Below are positions 34,909-38,080 of a stretch of 38,080 bases of DNA, piece after piece; positions within the stretch are counted from its first letter, which is position 1, and every line of letters starts with the position of its first letter. The stretch is taken from IMG/VR virus record IMGVR_UViG_3300046517_000805, positions 1 through 38,080 of that record; one strand, written 5' to 3'. Both the position numbers and the translations under genes were made by a program. The notes below the pieces were generated by a model. It was not told the DNA's origin, ran no database searches, and worked only from the letters and a program-made list of their open reading frames with translations. Source of the stretch: a virus.

Positions 34909-35907
34909 GTGTCTAACACGCCTGTGTACTTTGACCTGCCGAGCACGGTTGTCACGGTCCCTGGTACCTTCACTAACGCCAACGGCGTGACAGTAGACCC
35001 GGCGGCAGTGTCCATTGTCGTGACGAGCCCGGCGGGCACAGCCACCACGTACAGCTACGCCGCGCTGAACACAGGGCCGAATCAGGTTGTCAAGGACTCC
35101 ACGGGAAAGTACCACATCGACCTTACGCCCTTCAATCCCGGGCCTGCTGAGGCAGGCTTGTGGAACTGGAACTTCATCGGCGCTGGCGGGTCGGTGCAGA
35201 ATGGCTGCCAGATCTTCCCCGGTTCATTCCGGGTGTTCCCGCTTAACTCCGGCGCTGCCGTTAACTTCGCGTACTGCTCTGTCGGTGAGGTCAAGTCGGC
35301 TCTTGCCGTGTCCCCTGACGACACTAAGGACGATTTCGAAATCCAGCGAGCGGTACTGTCCGCGACGAGCATGCTCACCAATGAGTGCGGTCAGCACTTC
35401 TACCGGGTTACCGAGGCTCGCACGTTCACGTACGACTCCATTACCGCCTTGTTCACTGACCCGTTCGTGCCCGGCTCCATTACCTCATTCAAGCTCGACT
35501 ATGACGGTGACGGGGTATACGAGGTGACCTGGGCGGAGAACGTCAATTACCAGGCAATGCGCTTCGCCGATCACTACAACGCCGGGTACCTGGGCGAGAA
35601 GCGACCGCACAACTACGTCCAGGCCCTGCTCAACTCCAGCGTCGGCGGCGGTCAGTTCCTGCCGTTCATCTGGCCGTGGACCCAGCGCAACCGGGTGCAG
35701 ATCACGGCAACCTGGGGCTGGCAGTCCGTCCCGCAGAACATCGCTAATGCCGCGCTCATCCTGGCCGTGGACTTGTTCAAGGCGAAGGACACGCCCTGGG
35801 GCGTCGCCGGGTTTGGCGAGCTTGGCCTCGTGCGCGTACAGTCGAACCCGCAGATCATGGACCTCATCACTGACTACCAGAACCCGCGCAACGTGGTGGG
35901 CATCTAA
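34909..35907 (+). CDS. Head-tail connector (gp6-like) with N-terminal Ig-like domain
   Basis: 332 residues from GTG 34909 with AGGAGGTGA 4 nt upstream. Residues 1-105 are a beta-sandwich-like domain (STVVTVPGTFTNANG, VSIVVTSPAGT, HIDLTPFNPGPAEAGLWNWNF) of the kind found in phage surface or adaptor proteins. Residues about 115-332 match the head-tail connector family: YCSVGEVKSALAV, IQRAVLSATSMLTNECG, then WGWQSVPQNIANAALILAVDLFKAKD. It would cap the portal. Confidence 0.8.
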   Translation: MSNTPVYFDLPSTVVTVPGTFTNANGVTVDPAAVSIVVTSPAGTATTYSYAALNTGPNQVVKDSTGKYHIDLTPFNPGPAEAGLWNWNFIGAGGSVQNGCQIFPGSFRVFPLNSGAAVNFAYCSVGEVKSALAVSPDDTKDDFEIQRAVLSATSMLTNECGQHFYRVTEARTFTYDSITALFTDPFVPGSITSFKLDYDGDGVYEVTWAENVNYQAMRFADHYNAGYLGEKRPHNYVQALLNSSVGGGQFLPFIWPWTQRNRVQITATWGWQSVPQNIANAALILAVDLFKAKDTPWGVAGFGELGLVRVQSNPQIMDLITDYQNPRNVVGI

Positions 35908-35923
35908 GAGAGGCAGGTCCCCC

Positions 35924-36121
35924 GTGCGACTGACGTTCGGCATAGGCAGCCGCTTGTGGGTATGGGAGACCGCGCTGACTAAGGCGATGATCAAGCGCCC
36001 TGACGGTGACGAGGTAACCGTATCGGAAGAGCTTGAGCACGTGAGGCTGTCCTCGGACGCCGCCGGCCTGGGAGGCTTCGCAGGATTCGGGTTCAGGTCT
36101 GATGGCAGCGAAGGCGAATAA
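35924..36121 (+). CDS. Small hypothetical protein
   Basis: 65 residues from GTG 35924. RLTFGIGSRLWVWETALTKAM, then an acidic and Gly-rich part (SSDAAGLGGFAGFGF). Overlaps the next gene by 20 nt. No family recognised; position suggests a neck component. Confidence 0.55.
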   Translation: MRLTFGIGSRLWVWETALTKAMIKRPDGDEVTVSEELEHVRLSSDAAGLGGFAGFGFRSDGSEGE

Positions 36122-37340
36122 AACCTCTGCGGTTAAGAAGGCCCCGGCTTCCAAGGCGAAGGCCAAGGGCGCTAAGGCCGCCGTGAAGAAGAGGTCAGGG
36201 CCGCGCCTTACGCCCGCGCAGTGGAAGGCGTACCGGGCGGCAGCCCAGAAGGTCACGCGCCAGCAGCAGTCCGAGGCGCTGCGCTTGCGCAGGCTGAAGT
36301 CCGCTGCCCGCGTCACGCAGAAGCAGGCCGCCGCCCTCTACCAGCGCAGGCGGGCTAAGGTAGCCCAGCAGGCCGTGCGGCGCACGTTCGCTCAGGTGGC
36401 GGGCGGTCACCAGGTAGCCGCTAACCGGGCGAGGGCAGCCCGTAACGTCTTCCGCGCTACCCAGCTGGCCACCCAGGCGCAGTTCATTCACCAGGGAATC
36501 TCGATCCACGCGCACCAGGTGCGCATGCAGACCATCACCCGCAGGCAGGCTGCCAGCGCGCAGGCACGCTTCGCCGTGGCCGCTCGCCGGCGAGCGCAGG
36601 CTAACCTGAAGCCCAAGAGCGCGAAGAAGATCCTGAAGAAGGCAGCGGCATCCCCCAGGCAGGCGGTTAAGAAGCCCGTGGCCCGGGGGTACAGCGCGCA
36701 GGCTAAGTCGGCCGGGCTCCGGGCGGCAGCAGCCCTGGGACCGGTTAACAGCCCCCGCAGGGCCGTGAAGAGGCCGAAGGCCAAGAGGGCAACCCGTCAG
36801 GTGCAAACCAGGAAGACGCAGGCTTCAGTGGCTAGGAACAAGGCAAAGTCAGCAGTGTCAGCAGCGCAGTCCTCCAAGGCCAAGGCCCATACGTCAAGCA
36901 CGGGTCACGCGGCACCGAAGAAGGCGGCAGCCCCGTCCCTCGTCACGGCGAGCATAGTAACCGGCTGGGTTACAGCAGGCAACGACGAGGGACGCCCGAA
37001 CTGCGTTGCCGTGGCGCTGGCCAACCACCTGCTCGCCTGGCACGACTACCGGCTCAGTTACGAGGCTATCGAATCGCTTAACTGGCTGGGTCACGAATGG
37101 GGCCTTACCATCCCCGAGGCGCTAGAGCACAGTAAGCACGGCGCTACCTGGCCGTGGAGGGTGAATGAGTACTGCCGTATTGACAAGGCCGTGCCCGGGT
37201 CTCTCGTCAGGCTGGACACGGTGACAGGGTCGCACGCCGCAGTCCTGATGCCCGGTAACCGGATGGTAAGCTGGGGCAAGCTCGTGCCGGTGCCGGATAC
37301 CGTAGACGAGTACTGGTACGCCTCCTGGAAAAAGGACTGA
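36102..37340 (+). CDS. Histone-H1-like basic domain fused to papain/NlpC-like cysteine-peptidase domain
   Basis: 412 residues. Residues 1-275 are Lys/Ala/Arg-rich repeats (KKAPASKAKAKGAKAAVKK, RRAVKRPKAKRATR) like bacterial histone H1-type and nucleoid proteins. Residues about 285-412 look like a compact cysteine-peptidase fold: PNCVAVALANHLL with candidate nucleophile C301, GSLVRLDTVTGSHAAVLM with candidate His378, and a closing VSWGKLVP strand. A DNA-binding tail joined to a peptidase-like domain between connector and tail genes suggests a virion or ejected protein. Peptidase activity is inferred, not shown. Confidence 0.7.
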   Translation: MAAKANKTSAVKKAPASKAKAKGAKAAVKKRSGPRLTPAQWKAYRAAAQKVTRQQQSEALRLRRLKSAARVTQKQAAALYQRRRAKVAQQAVRRTFAQVAGGHQVAANRARAARNVFRATQLATQAQFIHQGISIHAHQVRMQTITRRQAASAQARFAVAARRRAQANLKPKSAKKILKKAAASPRQAVKKPVARGYSAQAKSAGLRAAAALGPVNSPRRAVKRPKAKRATRQVQTRKTQASVARNKAKSAVSAAQSSKAKAHTSSTGHAAPKKAAAPSLVTASIVTGWVTAGNDEGRPNCVAVALANHLLAWHDYRLSYEAIESLNWLGHEWGLTIPEALEHSKHGATWPWRVNEYCRIDKAVPGSLVRLDTVTGSHAAVLMPGNRMVSWGKLVPVPDTVDEYWYASWKKD

Positions 37341-37341
37341 G

Positions 37342-37803
37342 ATGTCAACGCTGAAGCAGGTACGACAGGCCCTGACCGACATCATCAGCGTCAGGTGCGG
37401 TATCGACACGCGCCCGTACATGCCGGATACCGTCACCCCGCCCATGGTCTCGTTCGTCCCTGGAAGCCCGCCTGTATCTTTCGGCGGCACGCTTAACGAG
37501 GCGGCGGAGATCATAGGCGATCCTAACGCTCCCTCGTCTCCCACGGGCTACAGGCTTCAGGCGCTGGTCATCGTCAGCCGGGCGATCACTGAGGACGCGC
37601 AGATGCTCGTGGAAGAGCTCGTTGACTCAGGGTCGGAGCGCGCCGGCGTACTGCTGTCCATTCCTGACGCCATCATGTCCGATGACACCCTGGGCCACGT
37701 GGTGGAGTGGTGCGTGCCGACTGAGGTAAGCCAGATCGGGCAGCTACAGATCGCCGGCCAGGATTACTTCCACGCGCGAATCCTGCTGTCGATTAGCGCG
37801 TGA
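37342..37803 (+). CDS. Tail terminator/completion-type protein
   Basis: 153 residues from ATG 37342, one base after the previous stop. Beta/alpha plan starting STLKQVRQALTDIIS, then PPMVSFVPGSPPVSF, GYRLQALVIVSRA, and ending DYFHARILLSISA, like tail-terminator proteins in the same genomic slot. Family match is moderate. Confidence 0.6.
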   Translation: MSTLKQVRQALTDIISVRCGIDTRPYMPDTVTPPMVSFVPGSPPVSFGGTLNEAAEIIGDPNAPSSPTGYRLQALVIVSRAITEDAQMLVEELVDSGSERAGVLLSIPDAIMSDDTLGHVVEWCVPTEVSQIGQLQIAGQDYFHARILLSISA

Positions 37804-38080
37804 CCCGGGACCTGCTGGACGCCGCGAGAATCCTGGCTGATTACGACGCGTGGCTGCGCCGGGAAGCGGCGTACGCGCTCCCTGACGGTGCTCGCTCCCG
37901 TGATCACGCTGACCTGGTTCAAGAGGGCCGCATAGCCATGTGGCGGTCGCTGAAGTCCTTTGACCCTGACAAGGGCGCGCTCGCATCCTGGATAACCCGG
38001 GCTGCCCGCGTGCGCATGCGTGACCTGGCGCACGGCCACGGCCAGCCGCTAGGCCACGAGCCGAACCGGGGCAGCGTAGA
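37800..38080 (+). CDS. Sigma-70 region-2-like protein, cut by window end
   Basis: GTG 37800 overlaps the previous stop by 4 nt; the frame is open to the last base (93 codons seen). DLVQEGRIAMWRSLKSFD, then DKGALASWITRAARVRMRDLA matches region 2 of sigma-70 factors, which binds RNA polymerase core and the -10 element. In a head-tail gene cluster it may switch on late promoters, or may be a degenerate sigma-like DNA-binding protein. The part that would show region 4 lies outside the window. Confidence 0.75.
   Translation, partial: MTRDLLDAARILADYDAWLRREAAYALPDGARSRDHADLVQEGRIAMWRSLKSFDPDKGALASWITRAARVRMRDLAHGHGQPLGHEPNRGSV

Larger units (their letters stand above)
297..36946. repeat. Over-represented octamer GTGACGAG/CTCGTCAC (27 copies)
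   Basis: GTGACGAG starts at 1862, 7998, 10397, 17013, 20912, 22930, 23623, 24152, 29886, 31000, 35020 and 36006; CTCGTCAC starts at 297, 7471, 8669, 8823, 9500, 12300, 12965, 17177, 23077, 23427, 25998, 28631, 33457, 33901 and 36939. It falls in several reading frames, on both strands, and at least three times outside genes (297, 7998, 22930). None lies in the tRNA array. Confidence 0.85.

Noticed and set aside
1-38080. CRISPR array, insertion sequence, integrase or attachment site
   Set aside because: No regularly spaced repeats, transposase, recombinase motifs or tRNA-overlapping direct repeats were found.

Overview
This window looks like part of a large actinobacteriophage genome. The reasons are high G+C (about 60% by eye), dense genes with many 4-nt overlaps, GTG/TTG starts, an HK97-type head module, and -10-like TAnnnT boxes next to start codons as in leaderless actinobacterial genes. 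No integrase or repressor was recognised. A Streptomyces-like host is plausible but not proven.

Layout. 1-428 is non-coding and full of short hairpins. 429-2220 encodes a secreted protein, a lone terminase ATPase-domain fragment, a secreted G1-type (eqolisin-like) peptidase and a 35-residue peptide. 2291-6384 is a plus-strand tRNA array: I read 38 tRNA genes covering all 20 amino acids plus an initiator tRNA, interleaved with tRNA remnants and structured spacers. 6430-7964 (minus) has a glycosyltransferase and a pyruvyltransferase-family protein. At 8006-8086 is an 81-nt RNA that resembles the tRNA-like domain of tmRNA with no tag-encoding domain. 8088-10183 (minus) holds small nucleotide-metabolism and unknown genes (DUF4406, dATP/dGTP diphosphohydrolase-like, DUF3310). 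10237-12873 (plus) holds small early or regulatory-type genes (HTH, zinc ribbon, ribbon-helix-helix). 12892-21665 is the head module: large terminase, MazG, portal, protease, major capsid and small accessory proteins. 21720-25591 (minus) is an eight-gene membrane cluster with an SPFH protein, a five-helix membrane protein and a metallophosphoesterase. 25647-32626 (plus) is a sugar cassette: three glycosyltransferases, an acetyltransferase, two epimerase/dehydratases, a sugar aminotransferase and two methyltransferases. 32623-34577 has a dCMP deaminase and a DNA C5-cytosine methyltransferase. An HNH endonuclease lies antisense at 34561-34872. 34909-38080 resumes the head-tail module: connector, a histone-H1-like/cysteine-peptidase-like fusion, a tail-terminator candidate, and a sigma-70 region-2-like gene cut by the window end.

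How it fits together. The tRNA set and tmRNA-like RNA point to takeover or protection of translation. The deaminase, MazG, diphosphohydrolase-like and C5-methyltransferase genes point to control of the nucleotide pool and marking of DNA. The sugar genes could build a glycan for virion or host-surface decoration. Two genome-wide signals stand out: an octamer (GTGACGAG/CTCGTCAC) present at least 27 times where 1-2 are expected, and TAnnnT boxes placed 6 nt before start codons of genes with little or no Shine-Dalgarno. All functional calls are by reading motifs; no database search was run.
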